A stretch of 64,000 bases of DNA from Pseudomonas sp. WS 5079 (GCF_012985465.1 NZ_JAAQWN010000004.1:248001-312000); one strand, 5' to 3'; positions 52,772-62,778 are shown, counted from the stretch's first letter. The notes: generated by a model from the letters alone, not told the origin. Translations and numbers: made by a program.

Positions 52772-54544
52772 TTAGTAAGTCCGAATCTTCGGTTCAAACG
52801 TCGGAACCGTCTTCGGCGAGAAGTTCACGGCACGCTTGGTTACGCGCTTGTCACCCGGGAAGTACAGGGTGTGGCACAACCAGTTTTCGTCATCGCGATC
52901 TTCAAAGTCTTCACGAGCGTGGGCACCACGGGATTCTTTACGAACCTCGGCGGCAATCGCAGTCGCTTCAGCCACTTCCAGCAGGTTTTGCAGCTCAAGG
53001 GCTTCGATACGAGCGGTGTTGAACGCCTGGCTCTTATCGTTGATCTTGACGTTGGCGATCCGCTTGCGCAGGTCAGCCAGCTGGGCAATACCCTTCTGCA
53101 TGTATTCGCCAGTACGGAATACACCGAAGTAGTTCTGCATGCAGCTTTGCAGCTCGCGACGCAGGGTTGCTACGTCTTCGCCATCAGTACGCTCGTTCAG
53201 CGCGTTCAGGCGAGCCAGGGCAGCCTCGATATTGGCGTCGGTCGCGTCATCGTATTCGATGCCGTCGGTCAGGGCTTTTTCCAGGTGCAGGCCGGCAGCG
53301 CGGCCGAATACCACCAGGTCGAGCAGCGAGTTGCCGCCCAGACGGTTGGCACCGTGAACCGATACGCAAGCCACTTCGCCTACAGCGAACAGACCATGGA
53401 TGATCTCGTCCACGCCTTCGGCGTTCTGGGTGATCGCCTGGCCATGAATGTTGGTCGGCACGCCGCCCATCATATAGTGGCAAGTTGGAACTACTGGTAC
53501 TGGAGCAACTACCGGGTCAACGTGTGCGAAAGTCTTGGACAGTTCGCAGATACCTGGCAGGCGGCTGTGCAGCACTTCTTCGCCCAGGTGATCGAGCTTG
53601 AGCATCACGTGGTCGCCGTTCGGGCCGCAACCGTTGCCGGCGATGATTTCTTTAACCATCGAACGGGCAACCACGTCACGACCGGCAAGGTCCTTGGCGT
53701 TCGGAGCATAACGCTCCATGAAACGCTCGCCGTGCTTGTTGATCAGGTAACCGCCTTCACCACGGCAGCCTTCTGTAACCAGTACACCGGCGCCGGCGAT
53801 GCCGGTTGGGTGGAACTGCCACATTTCGATGTCTTGTACCGGAACGCCTGCACGCAGGGCCATGCCAACGCCGTCGCCGGTGTTGATCAGGGCGTTGGTG
53901 GTCGAAGCGTAGATACGACCTGCACCGCCAGTCGCCAGAACGGTAGCCTTGGCGCGGATGTAGGTGGTTTCACCGGTTTCGATGCAGATAGCGATCACGC
54001 CGACGAATGCGCCGTCCTGGTTCTTCACCAGGTCAACTGCGTAGTACTCGTTCAGGAACGTGGTGCCGGCTTTCAGGTTGCCCTGATAAAGGGTGTGCAG
54101 CAGTGCGTGACCGGTACGGTCGGATGCCGCGCAGGTACGGGCAGCCTGGCCGCCTTTACCGTAATCCTTGGACTGGCCGCCGAACGGACGCTGGTAGATA
54201 CGCCCCTGTTCGGTACGGGAGAACGGCAGACCCATGTGGTCCAGCTCGAATACCGCAGCCGGGCCTTCCTGACACATGTACTCGATAGCGTCCTGGTCAC
54301 CGATATAGTCGGAACCCTTGACGGTATCGTACATGTGCCAGCGCCAGTCATCGTTCGGATCCGCAGAAGCGATGGCGCAGGTGATGCCACCCTGGGCCGA
54401 TACGGTGTGGGAACGGGTCGGGAACACCTTGGTGATCACGGCTGTCTTGTGACCGCCCTGGGCCAGCTGCAGTGCAGCGCGCATGCCGGCGCCGCCACCA
54501 CCAATAATGATGGCGTCAAAAGAAATCGTTGGAATGTTAGCCAT
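52772..54544 (-). CDS. sdhA: Succinate dehydrogenase flavoprotein subunit
   Basis: A 590-residue FAD protein that oxidises succinate to fumarate. FAD motif [15 protein letters not shown], covalent flavin-linkage segment [10 protein letters not shown], and the active-site regions ([25 protein letters not shown]) are all present. It begins 3 bp after sdhD and is followed by sdhB. Confidence 0.97.
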   Translation of the reverse strand: MANIPTISFDAIIIGGGGAGMRAALQLAQGGHKTAVITKVFPTRSHTVSAQGGITCAIASADPNDDWRWHMYDTVKGSDYIGDQDAIEYMCQEGPAAVFELDHMGLPFSRTEQGRIYQRPFGGQSKDYGKGGQAARTCAASDRTGHALLHTLYQGNLKAGTTFLNEYYAVDLVKNQDGAFVGVIAICIETGETTYIRAKATVLATGGAGRIYASTTNALINTGDGVGMALRAGVPVQDIEMWQFHPTGIAGAGVLVTEGCRGEGGYLINKHGERFMERYAPNAKDLAGRDVVARSMVKEIIAGNGCGPNGDHVMLKLDHLGEEVLHSRLPGICELSKTFAHVDPVVAPVPVVPTCHYMMGGVPTNIHGQAITQNAEGVDEIIHGLFAVGEVACVSVHGANRLGGNSLLDLVVFGRAAGLHLEKALTDGIEYDDATDANIEAALARLNALNERTDGEDVATLRRELQSCMQNYFGVFRTGEYMQKGIAQLADLRKRIANVKINDKSQAFNTARIEALELQNLLEVAEATAIAAEVRKESRGAHAREDFEDRDDENWLCHTLYFPGDKRVTKRAVNFSPKTVPTFEPKIRTY

Positions 54545-54547
54545 GAA

Positions 54548-54916
54548 TCAGATACCCCAGAGAATCTGCACACCCCAGACGAAGTAAGCGAACATCGCGA
54601 CGCCGCATACTGCCTGGAAAAGGAAACGTACTGCAGTCGCGGACTTGCCCAGCGCCATCGGCGTCAGGTAGTCGGTCGCGATGGTCCACATGCCGACCCA
54701 GGCGTGAGCGCCCAGGGCCACAAGGGCGAGCAGACTGAAGATACGCATCCCGTTGTGGGAGAACAGACCGTGCCATTGGGCGTAGCCAATGCCAGGGTTT
54801 GCAACGAGGTACCCGATCAGGAAAATGAAATAAGCCGCGAGAACGACCGCAGACACTCGTTGTGCCATCCAGTCATAGAGGCCCGAACGCGAAAGGTTCG
54901 TAACGCTGGTTACCAT
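54548..54916 (-). CDS. sdhD: Succinate dehydrogenase membrane anchor subunit
   Basis: A 122-residue protein with three membrane segments and the conserved SGLYDWMAQRVSAVVLAAY and heme-binding His region (GAHAWVGMWTI). It anchors the enzyme and forms the quinone site with SdhC. ATG 54916 overlaps the sdhC stop by 7 bp and has AGGAG eight bases upstream; a TTG at 54922 is possible. Confidence 0.94.
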   Translation of the reverse strand: MVTSVTNLSRSGLYDWMAQRVSAVVLAAYFIFLIGYLVANPGIGYAQWHGLFSHNGMRIFSLLALVALGAHAWVGMWTIATDYLTPMALGKSATAVRFLFQAVCGVAMFAYFVWGVQILWGI

Positions 54917-55284
54917 ATCCAAACTCCTGCCAGAACGATCAGCACCACGGAAATGGCGATGATGATTTTCGAGCCCAGGCGGCCGCCTTCCAGCGTCTCA
55001 CCGATGCCCATGTCCATGATCAAGTGGCGCACACCGGCTACCAGGTGATACAGCAGAGCGGACAGGAGGCCCCATGCTACGAACTTGGCCAGCGGGCTGG
55101 TCAAGCATGCCTTCACCTCGGCGTATCCTTCCTCGGAACCCAGGGATTTGCTCAATGCATAAAGCATGATGCCCAAGCCCAGGAACAGGATGATGCCGGA
55201 AACACGGTGCAGGAACGACGTAACGCCGGTGATGGGGAGTTTGATGGTCCTTAGGTCTAGGTTTACAGGTCGTTGGCTATTCAC
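54910..55284 (-). CDS. sdhC: Succinate dehydrogenase cytochrome b556 subunit
   Basis: A 124-residue protein with three membrane segments; the RPVNLDLRTI start, FLHRVSGIILF and YHLVAGVRHLIMDMG (heme His) are canonical. The start is GTG at 55284. It is the first gene of the sdhCDAB-suc run and diverges from gltA. A consensus-like sigma70 promoter lies 135 bp upstream, so the leader is long. Confidence 0.95.
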   Translation of the reverse strand: MNSQRPVNLDLRTIKLPITGVTSFLHRVSGIILFLGLGIMLYALSKSLGSEEGYAEVKACLTSPLAKFVAWGLLSALLYHLVAGVRHLIMDMGIGETLEGGRLGSKIIIAISVVLIVLAGVWIW

Positions 55285-55419
55285 GGCTTTTTTTCACACT
55301 GAAGAGCCCCTAACAATCAGGGCAAAGTTGTTGGGGAGTGCACTGGTCAGGTAAGCACCACCCAGGGAGTGCGACCCCCAATGAAAGCAAGCCCAAAAGC
55401 CCTTGGCGGTCGGTGGCCG

Positions 55420-55448
55420 AGTATAGACAGTTAGGCTACTAATGACAA
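55420..55448 (-). promoter_or_regulatory. Sigma70 promoter of the sdh operon
   Basis: On the minus strand TTGTCA (55443-55448) and TATACT (55420-55425) are 17 bp apart. Confidence 0.7.
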
Positions 55449-55562
55449 CGCGCGCTCCTCACCCTAATAGCTGATTGCGCTGACGGGATAAAAGGCGTAA
55501 ACGGCAGGCAATTTCGAGGAAAAAGTACGGTTAAAGCCTTCTGGGGCAAGACTTTAGGCAAA

Positions 55563-55590
55563 TTGACATCTGGATTTATATCAATATAGT
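55563..55590 (+). promoter_or_regulatory. Sigma70 promoter of gltA
   Basis: TTGACA (55563-55568) and TATAGT (55585-55590) are 16 bp apart, about 60 bp before the gltA ATG. Confidence 0.75.
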
Positions 55591-55648
55591 GGTGCGGGCC
55601 CTGCGTGGGGGGTCTGTCTGATGATTTGAAGCATAAATAGGAGGCCAC

Positions 55649-56938
55649 ATGGCTGACAAAAAAGCGCAGTTGATCATCGAGGGCGCAGCCCCCGTCGAGC
55701 TGCCCATTTTAACCGGCACCGTTGGTCCCGATGTTATCGACGTACGGGGCCTGACGGCCACGGGCCGTTTCACTTTCGACCCAGGCTTCATGTCGACCGC
55801 TTCTTGCGAGTCGAAGATTACCTATATCGATGGCGATAATGGCATTTTGCTACATCGCGGCTACCCGATCGAACAACTGGCCGAGAAATCGGACTACCTG
55901 GAAACCTGCTACCTGCTGCTAAATGGCGAATTGCCAACAGCCGAGCAAAAGGCCCAGTTTGTCAGCACCGTGAAGAACCACACCATGGTTCACGAGCAGT
56001 TGAAGACCTTCTTCAACGGCTTCCGTCGCGACGCCCACCCGATGGCCGTCATGTGCGGTGTAGTCGGCGCCCTGTCGGCCTTCTATCACGACTCCCTGGA
56101 CATCAATAACCCGCAGCATCGCGAAATCTCCGCGATCCGCCTGGTTGCGAAGATGCCCACCCTGGCCGCAATGGTTTACAAGTACTCCATGGGCCAGCCC
56201 ATGATGTACCCGCGCAACGACCTGACGTATGCGGAAAACTTCCTGCACATGATGTTCAACACCCCGTGCGAGATCAAACCGATCAGCCCGGTGCTGGCCA
56301 AGGCCATGGACCGGATCTTCATCCTCCATGCCGACCACGAACAGAACGCCTCGACGTCCACCGTGCGTCTGGCAGGCTCCTCGGGTGCCAATCCGTTCGC
56401 CTGTATCGCCGCCGGCATCGCCGCACTGTGGGGCCCTGCCCACGGCGGTGCGAACGAAGCCGTATTGACCATGCTCGATGAAATCGGCGATGTGTCCAAC
56501 ATCGACAAGTTCATCGCCAAGGCCAAGGACAAGAACGATCCGTTCAAGCTGATGGGCTTCGGCCACCGGGTCTACAAGAACCGCGACCCGCGCGCCACCG
56601 TCATGAAGCAGACCTGCGACGAAGTGCTGAAGGAACTGGGCATCAACAACGATCCGCAACTCGAACTGGCCATGCGCCTGGAAGAGATCGCGCTGACCGA
56701 CCCGTACTTCATCGAGCGCTCGCTGTACCCGAACGTCGACTTCTACTCGGGGATCATCCTCAAGGCGATCGGCATTCCAACCAGCATGTTCACCGTGATC
56801 TTCGCCCTGGCGCGGACCGTGGGCTGGATCTCCCACTGGAAAGAAATGCTCTCCAGCCCGTACAAGATTGGCCGCCCGCGCCAGCTGTACACCGGCTACG
56901 AGTCGCGTGACATTACCAAGCTGGAAGACCGCAAGTAA
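55649..56938 (+). CDS. gltA: Citrate synthase
   Basis: A 429-residue type II (hexameric, NADH-sensitive class) citrate synthase that condenses acetyl-CoA with oxaloacetate. Catalytic residues are seen in [10 protein letters not shown] (His), [13 protein letters not shown] (His, Arg) and near NVDFYSG (Asp). The ribosome-binding site TAGGAGG is strong. It diverges from sdhC, the usual Pseudomonas arrangement, and ends at its own terminator. Confidence 0.97.
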   Translation: MADKKAQLIIEGAAPVELPILTGTVGPDVIDVRGLTATGRFTFDPGFMSTASCESKITYIDGDNGILLHRGYPIEQLAEKSDYLETCYLLLNGELPTAEQKAQFVSTVKNHTMVHEQLKTFFNGFRRDAHPMAVMCGVVGALSAFYHDSLDINNPQHREISAIRLVAKMPTLAAMVYKYSMGQPMMYPRNDLTYAENFLHMMFNTPCEIKPISPVLAKAMDRIFILHADHEQNASTSTVRLAGSSGANPFACIAAGIAALWGPAHGGANEAVLTMLDEIGDVSNIDKFIAKAKDKNDPFKLMGFGHRVYKNRDPRATVMKQTCDEVLKELGINNDPQLELAMRLEEIALTDPYFIERSLYPNVDFYSGIILKAIGIPTSMFTVIFALARTVGWISHWKEMLSSPYKIGRPRQLYTGYESRDITKLEDRK

Positions 56939-56964
56939 GCATTCAACTGCTTAGCTGCATTGAG

Positions 56965-56995
56965 AACGGCCTCCCTTAGTGGAGGCCGTTTTTGT
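56965..56995 (+). terminator. Intrinsic terminator of gltA
   Basis: AACGGCCTCC (56965-56974) pairs with GGAGGCCGTT (56981-56990) and is followed by TTTGTTT. Confidence 0.92.
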
Positions 56996-57013
56996 TTGTG
57001 CTGCCTGACAGGC

Positions 57014-57102
57014 CGCTTTCGCGAGTAAGCCCGCTCCCACAGTTGACCACATTTCAAAGGATGAACGCGGTCAACTGTGGGAGCGGGCTTGCTCGCGAAA
57101 GC
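57014..57102. repeat. REPIN, GCGGGC type
   Basis: GCTTTCGCGAGTAAGCCCGC and its inverse GCGGGCTTGCTCGCGAAAGC bracket a TCAACTGTGG-type inner stem. It lies between gltA and convergent actP. Confidence 0.85.
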
Positions 57103-57131
57103 AATAGCCCAGGCAACACAGAACCCCAGGC

Positions 57132-57160
57132 AAAAAAATACCCCGGCCTTTCGACCGGGG
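57132..57160 (-). terminator. Intrinsic terminator of actP
   Basis: On the minus strand CCCCGGTC-GAAA-GGCCGGGG is followed by TATTTTTTT. It lies about 23 bp after the actP stop. Confidence 0.9.
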
Positions 57161-57182
57161 CATTTCTTATTGAGCTACAAGC

Positions 57183-58841
57183 TTAGTGGTTAACCGCCCC
57201 GCTCGCCCCCAGGCCAGTCTGCGAACGCACAAACTGCGGGAAGTACAGCGCACGCTCTTTCACCGCCGCCGCCGACTTGTCGGTGATGGAGAAGAACCAG
57301 ATACCCACGAACGCGATGATCATCGAGAACAGCGCCGGGTATTCGTACGGGAAGATCGCTTTTTCATGGTGCAGGATCGAGACCCAGATGGTTGGACCCA
57401 GGATCATCAAGCCAACAGCGCTGACCAGGCCCAGCCAGCCGCCAATCATCGCGCCACGGGTGGTGAGGTTCTTCCAGTACATGGAAAGCAGCAACACCGG
57501 GAAGTTACAGCTGGCAGCAATGGAGAACGCCAGGCCGACCATGAACGCAATGTTCTGGCTTTCGAACAGGATACCCAAGCCAATCGCCAGGACTGCCAGG
57601 GCGATGGTGGTGATCTTCGACACGCGAATCTCATCCTTCTCGTTGGCCTTGCCCTTCTTGATCACGCTGGCATACAGGTCATGGGACACCGCCGAAGCAC
57701 CGGCCAGGGTCAAGCCGGCAACCACCGCGAGGATGGTGGCAAACGCCACGGCCGAGATGAAGCCCAGGAAGATACTGCCGCCCACCGCGTTGGCCAGGTG
57801 CACCGCCGCCATGTTGTTACCGCCCAACAGAGCGCCTGCTGCATCCTTGAACGCCGGGTTGGTGCTGACCAGCAGAATCGCGCCGAAGCCGATGATAAAG
57901 GTCAGGATATAGAAGTAGCCGATAAAGCCTGTGGCATACAGCACGCTCTTGCGGGCTTCTTTAGCGTCACTCACGGTGAAGAAGCGCATCAGGATATGTG
58001 GCAGGCCAGCGGTACCGAACATCAGGGCCAGGCCCAGGGAGAACGCCGAGATCGGATCTTTCACCAGGCCGCCAGGACTCATGATCGCCTCACCTTTAGG
58101 GTGAACCTTGATCGCCTCGGAGAACAGCATGTTGAAGTCGAAGTTGACGTGCTTCATCACCATCAGCGCCATGAACGAGGCACCGGACAGCAGCAGCACT
58201 GCCTTGATGATCTGCACCCAGGTGGTGGCCAGCATGCCGCCGAACAACACATAAAGGCACATCAAGATACCCACCAGGATCACCGCCACATGGTAATCAA
58301 GGCCGAACAGCAGTTGGATCAGCTTGCCCGCGCCGACCATCTGCGCGATCAGGTAGAACGCCACCACCACCAGCGAACCGCAAGCCGACAGGCTGCGGAT
58401 CTGGGTTTGCCCGAGGCGGTAGGACGCCACGTCGGCAAACGTGTACTTGCCCAGGTTACGCAGGCGCTCGGCGATCAGGAACAGAATGATCGGCCAGCCC
58501 ACCAGGAAGCCGATCGAGTAGATCAGGCCATCGTAGCCAGAGGTGAACACCAGCGCGGAAATCCCCAGGAAGGACGCCGCCGACATGTAGTCGCCAGCGA
58601 TCGCCAGGCCGTTCTGGAAACCGGTGATCTTGCCACCAGCGGCATAGTAGTCGGCCGCCGAGTTGTTACGTTTGGACGCCCAGTAGGTAATGCACAATGT
58701 TGCGCCGACAAAGGCGACAAACATCAGGATCGCCGCAATGTTCAGCGGTTGCTTGTGCACTTCACCGGTCAATGCGTCCGCCGCCCAAACGGCAGGAGCA
58801 AAAAGCGAAGCGCCGAATACAGCCAATAGACGACGGATCAT
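57183..58841 (-). CDS. actP: Cation/acetate symporter ActP
   Basis: A 552-residue sodium:solute symporter with an N-terminal signal-like segment and about thirteen membrane helices. Family features include [36 protein letters not shown] and the [12 protein letters not shown] segment. It imports acetate and other short-chain acids. It overlaps yjcH by 4 bp; acs, often next to it in enterobacteria, is not in the window. The upstream region carries a sigma54-like element and a Crc-type motif. Confidence 0.94.
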   Translation of the reverse strand: MIRRLLAVFGASLFAPAVWAADALTGEVHKQPLNIAAILMFVAFVGATLCITYWASKRNNSAADYYAAGGKITGFQNGLAIAGDYMSAASFLGISALVFTSGYDGLIYSIGFLVGWPIILFLIAERLRNLGKYTFADVASYRLGQTQIRSLSACGSLVVVAFYLIAQMVGAGKLIQLLFGLDYHVAVILVGILMCLYVLFGGMLATTWVQIIKAVLLLSGASFMALMVMKHVNFDFNMLFSEAIKVHPKGEAIMSPGGLVKDPISAFSLGLALMFGTAGLPHILMRFFTVSDAKEARKSVLYATGFIGYFYILTFIIGFGAILLVSTNPAFKDAAGALLGGNNMAAVHLANAVGGSIFLGFISAVAFATILAVVAGLTLAGASAVSHDLYASVIKKGKANEKDEIRVSKITTIALAVLAIGLGILFESQNIAFMVGLAFSIAASCNFPVLLLSMYWKNLTTRGAMIGGWLGLVSAVGLMILGPTIWVSILHHEKAIFPYEYPALFSMIIAFVGIWFFSITDKSAAAVKERALYFPQFVRSQTGLGASGAVNH

Positions 58842-59149
58842 TGCGCAGCCTCCTTGAGAATCGCATTGTTCAGGTCGTCGAATTCGCCATTGGCGCGTCG
58901 CACGTAGATGCCTGTGAGAACGAAGGCCGAGACAATCAGCCCGACCCCGATAGGGATTCCCCAGGTTATGGACGATTCAGGACTGATCTTGGCGCCCAGG
59001 ACTTGCGGTCCATAGGCGATCAACAGGATGAATCCGGAGTACAGCCCAAGCATGATCGCCGAGAGAATCCAGGCGAACTTTTCCCTTTTTCTCACCAGCT
59101 CCTTGAAGCGCGGGCTGTTTTGAATCGAGAGGTAAATGCTGTCGTTCAT
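58838..59149 (-). CDS. yjcH: DUF485 membrane protein YjcH
   Basis: A 103-residue protein with two membrane segments and the DUF485 motif ([16 protein letters not shown]). It is always found with ActP and probably assists the permease. It precedes actP with a 4-bp overlap. An AAAAACAA stretch, a CA-type Hfq/Crc motif, sits immediately before the ATG and overlaps its first base. Confidence 0.92.
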   Translation of the reverse strand: MNDSIYLSIQNSPRFKELVRKREKFAWILSAIMLGLYSGFILLIAYGPQVLGAKISPESSITWGIPIGVGLIVSAFVLTGIYVRRANGEFDDLNNAILKEAAQ

Positions 59150-59156
59150 TGTTTTT
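59149..59156 (-). promoter_or_regulatory. Crc/Hfq CA-motif at the yjcH start codon
   Basis: The minus-strand AAAAACAA fits the AAnAAnAA target of Hfq/Crc in Pseudomonas and ends at the A of the yjcH ATG, between the AGGA ribosome-binding site and the start. This is where catabolite repression would block translation. Confidence 0.55.
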
Positions 59157-59207
59157 ATCCTCGCAGCACAGCTTTTTTATTATTGGAACGTATCCACTGT
59201 ATGCGGC

Positions 59208-59223
59208 TGCAGGACAGGTTCCA
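59208..59223 (-). promoter_or_regulatory. Sigma54-like promoter of yjcH-actP
   Basis: The minus-strand TGGAACCTGTCCTGCA keeps the GG (-24) and GC (-12) of the TGGCACG-N4-TTGCA consensus at exact spacing, about 50 bp upstream of the start. A dyad (GGTTC ... GAACC, 59217-59244) overlaps it. Confidence 0.5.
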
Positions 59224-59292
59224 GACGACCTTAGTCTTAGAACCAGTGTAGCGAGGGTTTGGCAGGGGCTAGAAACAATTGCGCGAGCGAGC

Positions 59293-59386
59293 TTATGTGG
59301 CAGCGGGCTTGCCCGCGATGGCGGTGAATCAGTCAGGTATCCATCAACTGACCCACCGTAATCGCGGGCAAGCCCGCTCCTACACA
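59293..59386. repeat. REPIN, GCGGGC type
   Basis: GTGGCAGCGGGCTTGCCCGC and GCGGGCAAGCCCGCTCCTAC face each other around a GTCAGGTATCC loop. It lies between yjcH and the betaine-type binding protein gene. Confidence 0.85.
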
Positions 59387-59414
59387 AAGTGCGTTCCCAC
59401 CGTTTTTGGGGGTG

Positions 59415-60266
59415 TTACGGAGCGGTCCACTCGGCCACACGCTCAGGATGCTTGGCCACCCAATCCTTGGCCGCCACATCAGGCTTGGCACCTTCCTGGA
59501 TGGCCAGCATGACTTCGCCGATTTCATCCTTGGAGGCCCACTGGAATTTCTTCAGGAACGCCGCGACTTCCGGGGCTTTCTTTTCCAGGCCCTTGCTGCC
59601 GATGCTATTAACCGTCTCGGCGGCGCCATAGATGCCTTTTGGATCATCAAGAAAGCGCAGTTTCCACTTGGCGAACATCCAGTGCGGCACCCAGCCGGTC
59701 ACTGCGATGGAGTCTTGCTTGTCTTCGGCGCGGGTCAATTCGGCGATCATTGCCGCCCCGGAACTGGCTTGCAGCTTGTAGTCCAGGCCGTATTGCTTGA
59801 TGGCTTCGTCGGTCTTGAGCATCACGCCTGAACCGGCATCGATGCCCACGATCTTGTTTTTGAAGGTGGTGTCGGTCTTCAAGTCCTCGATGGACTTGGC
59901 CTTGACGTACTCCGGTACGATCAAGCCGATCTTCGCATCCTTGAAGTTGGGGCCGTAGTCGACCACCTTGTCCTTGTTCTTGGTCCAGTACTCACCATGG
60001 GTCACCGGCAGCCAGGCCGAAAGCATGGCGTCGAGCTTGCCGGTGGCCACGCCCTGCCACAAGATCCCGGTGGCAACCGCCTGCAGTTTCACGTCATAGC
60101 CGAGCTTTTGCCTGATCACTTCAGCCGCCACGTGGGTGGTGGCGACACTGTCCGACCAGCCGTCCACATAGCCGATGCTCAGGGTCTTGCTGTCGGCGCT
60201 GGCTAGTGTGGAACCCATCGCAACTACCAACGTGGCAGCTGCGCCCAAGAGTCGTCGCATCTTCAT
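59415..60266 (-). CDS. Glycine betaine/choline-type ABC substrate-binding protein (orphan)
   Basis: A 283-residue periplasmic protein with a signal peptide (about 24 residues, ends TLASA) and an OpuAC/ProX-type binding fold. The aromatic cage residues are suggested by GYVDGWSDSV and VTGWVPHWMFAKW. No permease or ATPase gene is adjacent, so it must feed a core transporter encoded elsewhere, as known for the Pseudomonas Cbc system with several binding proteins. The start MKMRRLLGAA at 60266 has GGGGAAG upstream. From memory PA3236 is the syntenic gene. Confidence 0.85.
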   Translation of the reverse strand: MKMRRLLGAAATLVVAMGSTLASADSKTLSIGYVDGWSDSVATTHVAAEVIRQKLGYDVKLQAVATGILWQGVATGKLDAMLSAWLPVTHGEYWTKNKDKVVDYGPNFKDAKIGLIVPEYVKAKSIEDLKTDTTFKNKIVGIDAGSGVMLKTDEAIKQYGLDYKLQASSGAAMIAELTRAEDKQDSIAVTGWVPHWMFAKWKLRFLDDPKGIYGAAETVNSIGSKGLEKKAPEVAAFLKKFQWASKDEIGEVMLAIQEGAKPDVAAKDWVAKHPERVAEWTAP

Positions 60267-60539
60267 AGTGCTTCCCCGAAAGTGCTGCGCCCGGCGGATG
60301 CCGAGCGACGTCAACCTGTTGTCAGGTGGTGCCTTTGGATCATCAACCTGCCGCCCCTGCGGACCTGCTCTGACTACGACCTCAGCGGAGCAAGAAACGA
60401 CATCACAAAGCCAGCAGGACAATTTGTAGGAACTCGCGTCAAAATCCCGCTCGAACTTTGCATGTCAAAATTATGCGGCCCCACTGAAAACCGGCAAATG
60501 CAGGTAAGATGCGCGCCTTTGCTCCTACACGGCCTGACC

Positions 60540-62093
60540 ATGACCGCGACTGCCCGTTTCCCCTTCCTGCCTTATATATTTGCCTTGCTGCTCGGCCTGT
60601 TCGCACTCGGTGGCTACTGGTATGGCCTCGGCCAGCCAGTGGTACTGCCGGATGTGGCCAGCGCCAGCCACAAGCTGCAATGCGCGTCCTACACGCCCTT
60701 CGACAAGGACCAATCGCCGTTCGACCAGCCGTTCAAACTGCGCCCCGAGCGCATGGACGCCGACCTGGCACTGCTGGCCACGCGCTTTGAGTGCATCCGC
60801 ACCTACTCCATGACCGGCCTCGAAGCCCTGCCGGACCTGGCGCGCAAACACGGCCTGAAGTTGATGATCGGTGCTTGGATCAACAGCAACCCGGTGGACA
60901 ATGCCAAGGAAGTCGACCTGCTGATCGCCTCGGCCAACGCCAACCCTGACGTGGTCACGTCGGTGATCGTCGGCAACGAAGCGCTGCTGCGCAAGGAAAT
61001 CACCGCCACGCAACTGGTGAAGCTGATCGAAAAGGTCAAAAGCCAGATCCAGCAGCCGGTCACCTACGCCGACGTCTGGGAGTTCTGGCTGCAACACCCG
61101 GAAATCGCCCCGGCGGTGGATTTCCTGACCATCCACCTATTGCCGTATTGGGAAGATGACCCTGCCGGCATCGACCAGGCCCTGCGCCATGTCGGTGATA
61201 TCCGCCAGACCTTCGGCAACCGCTTCGCCCCCAAGGACGTGATGATTGGCGAAACCGGCTGGCCCAGCGAAGGCCGCCAGCGGGAAACCGCCGTGCCGAG
61301 CAGAGTCAACGAAGCCAAGTTCATTCGCGGTTTTGTCGCCATGGCCGAAGCCAATGGCTGGCACTACAACCTGATCGAAGCCTTTGACCAACCGTGGAAA
61401 CGCGCCAGCGAAGGTGCGGTTGGCGGTTACTGGGGCCTGTTTGACGCCGATCGCCAGGACAAGGGCATCCTCGCAGGCCCAGTCACCAACGTGCCGTACT
61501 GGCCGCTATGGCTGGGCGTTGGCGGGCTGATCCTGCTGGGTACCCTGGCGCTCGGCGGACGGGTTCGCAACACCCGCGCGGCGCTGTTGCTGCCGCTGTT
61601 GGGTGCGGTCGCGGCGGGTTCGATTGGCAGTTGGGCCGAACTGACCCGGGTGACCGCACGCTTCACTGATGAATGGATCTGGGCCGGGCTGTTGCTGGCC
61701 CTTAACCTGTTGGTGCTGGCCCATGGGGCCCTGGCCTTGAGCGCTCGCCAGGGTTGGCGCGACCGGGCTTTCGCCTGGCTGGAGCAACGCGCCGGCTGGC
61801 TGATCGCATTTGCCGGGTTCGCCACGGCGGTGATGATGCTGGCGCTGGTATTCGACCCCCGTTACCGCAGCTTCCCCAGCGCCGCCCTGCTACTGCCAGC
61901 CCTGGTTTACCTGTTGCGCCCGGTCAACGGGCCACGCCGGGAAATTGCCCTGCTGACCTTCATCATCGGTGCCGGCATTGCCCCGCAGCTGTATCGCGAA
62001 GGCTTGATGAACCAGCAGGCCCTGGGTTGGGCGCTGGTCAGTGGGTTGATGGTTGCAGCCTTGTGGCGTTGCCTGCGGGTGCGCAACGCCTGA
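60540..62093 (+). CDS. Membrane-bound GH17 beta-glucan (trans)glycosylase
   Basis: A 517-residue protein. An N-terminal membrane segment (about 10-30) is followed by a periplasmic GH17 domain (about 40-320) with the acid/base Glu147 (VGNEALL) and nucleophile Glu238 (GETGWPSEG), then about six to seven C-terminal membrane helices. No glycosyltransferase-2 domain is attached, unlike NdvB. It resembles the Glt/Bgt beta-1,3-glucan branching transferases described from Pseudomonas, and probably modifies periplasmic or secreted beta-glucans. It is divergent from the binding protein. Confidence 0.85.
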   Translation: MTATARFPFLPYIFALLLGLFALGGYWYGLGQPVVLPDVASASHKLQCASYTPFDKDQSPFDQPFKLRPERMDADLALLATRFECIRTYSMTGLEALPDLARKHGLKLMIGAWINSNPVDNAKEVDLLIASANANPDVVTSVIVGNEALLRKEITATQLVKLIEKVKSQIQQPVTYADVWEFWLQHPEIAPAVDFLTIHLLPYWEDDPAGIDQALRHVGDIRQTFGNRFAPKDVMIGETGWPSEGRQRETAVPSRVNEAKFIRGFVAMAEANGWHYNLIEAFDQPWKRASEGAVGGYWGLFDADRQDKGILAGPVTNVPYWPLWLGVGGLILLGTLALGGRVRNTRAALLLPLLGAVAAGSIGSWAELTRVTARFTDEWIWAGLLLALNLLVLAHGALALSARQGWRDRAFAWLEQRAGWLIAFAGFATAVMMLALVFDPRYRSFPSAALLLPALVYLLRPVNGPRREIALLTFIIGAGIAPQLYREGLMNQQALGWALVSGLMVAALWRCLRVRNA

Positions 62094-62107
62094 GATCGCT
62101 ATCGCAC

Positions 62108-62163
62108 CGCTCCCACATTTTGATCTGTGAATACATTCAAATGTGGGAGCTGGCTGCCTGCGG
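62108..62163. repeat. REP pair, GCTGGC type, short
   Basis: CGCTCCCACATTTTGA and its inverse TCAAATGTGGGAGCTGGC enclose about 16 bp. It lies between convergent GH17 and small membrane protein genes. Confidence 0.7.
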
Positions 62164-62172
62164 TTGGCCCTA

Positions 62173-62541
62173 TCAGACAGCCCGAGCCGCCCTGACCAAC
62201 CGCAACCCGGCAATCACCAACGCAAACACCGCAAAATTGGTGTTGTACAACGCCAGCGCCGGAATCCCGAACGCCAGCCCCAGCACCGCCAAGCCCCATC
62301 CCGCGCGGCCGGGCAGCAAAAACGCGAGCACCGACGTGACCAGCGCCGCCCAGCCCATGACCTTGAAGTGGATCATCAGCCCCAGGTTGGCCCGCAACTG
62401 GCATTCCCAGCGGCTGGCGTCCTCGGCGCAGATGCCCACCCACTGCCCATCTTCCATAAACCCATAACGGGCGCCATAACTGGCAGCCAGCCATAACGGC
62501 AAGGCCAACAGCAGCAGAATCAGCGGCAAACGAGGGGACAT
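62173..62541 (-). CDS. Small membrane protein of unknown function
   Basis: A 122-residue protein with about four membrane segments (LPLILLLLALPLWLAA, a central FKVMGWAALVTSVLAFLL, and two near the end). Two cysteines in the loop after the first helix (GICAEDASRWECQ) may form a periplasmic disulfide. The start MSPRLPLILL at 62541 is chosen over a longer frame that lacks a clear signal. I do not recognise a named family. It is convergent with the glucan enzyme gene and divergent from the hydrolase gene. Confidence 0.7.
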   Translation of the reverse strand: MSPRLPLILLLLALPLWLAASYGARYGFMEDGQWVGICAEDASRWECQLRANLGLMIHFKVMGWAALVTSVLAFLLPGRAGWGLAVLGLAFGIPALALYNTNFAVFALVIAGLRLVRAARAV

Positions 62542-62778
62542 AAGGGCACTCCGATAGGCGAAAACGGCGCCCAGCTTAATCTCCCCGGGGCCATTGGCAA
62601 GGGCTGCACACAGATAACTATTCATCAAAGCGTGCCAAAGTGTATCGTCTGGCTACTATTAGCTCGATTCCTACGCTTATTTCCGATATTTAGTGCCGAT
62701 GGCTGGCACTTCGGCGATAGCGCGGTGGTCATAGCCTGCGAACTTCATTCAGCACGTTTTCCTCTTAGGGATTTAGTC

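Larger units (their letters stand above)
55285..55648. other. 364-bp divergent regulatory region sdhC / gltA
   Basis: It contains the leftward sdh promoter (55420-55448) and the rightward gltA promoter (55563-55590), about 115 bp apart, plus a roughly 130-nt sdhC leader. No open reading frame is credible here. Confidence 0.75.

Noticed and set aside
57186..58829. A 547-codon frame antisense to actP
   Set aside because: Arg/His/Gln-rich shadow of a membrane protein gene.
62701..62725. TGGCACTTCGG as a sigma54 promoter of the last gene
   Set aside because: The GC expected at -12 is missing at the right spacing.
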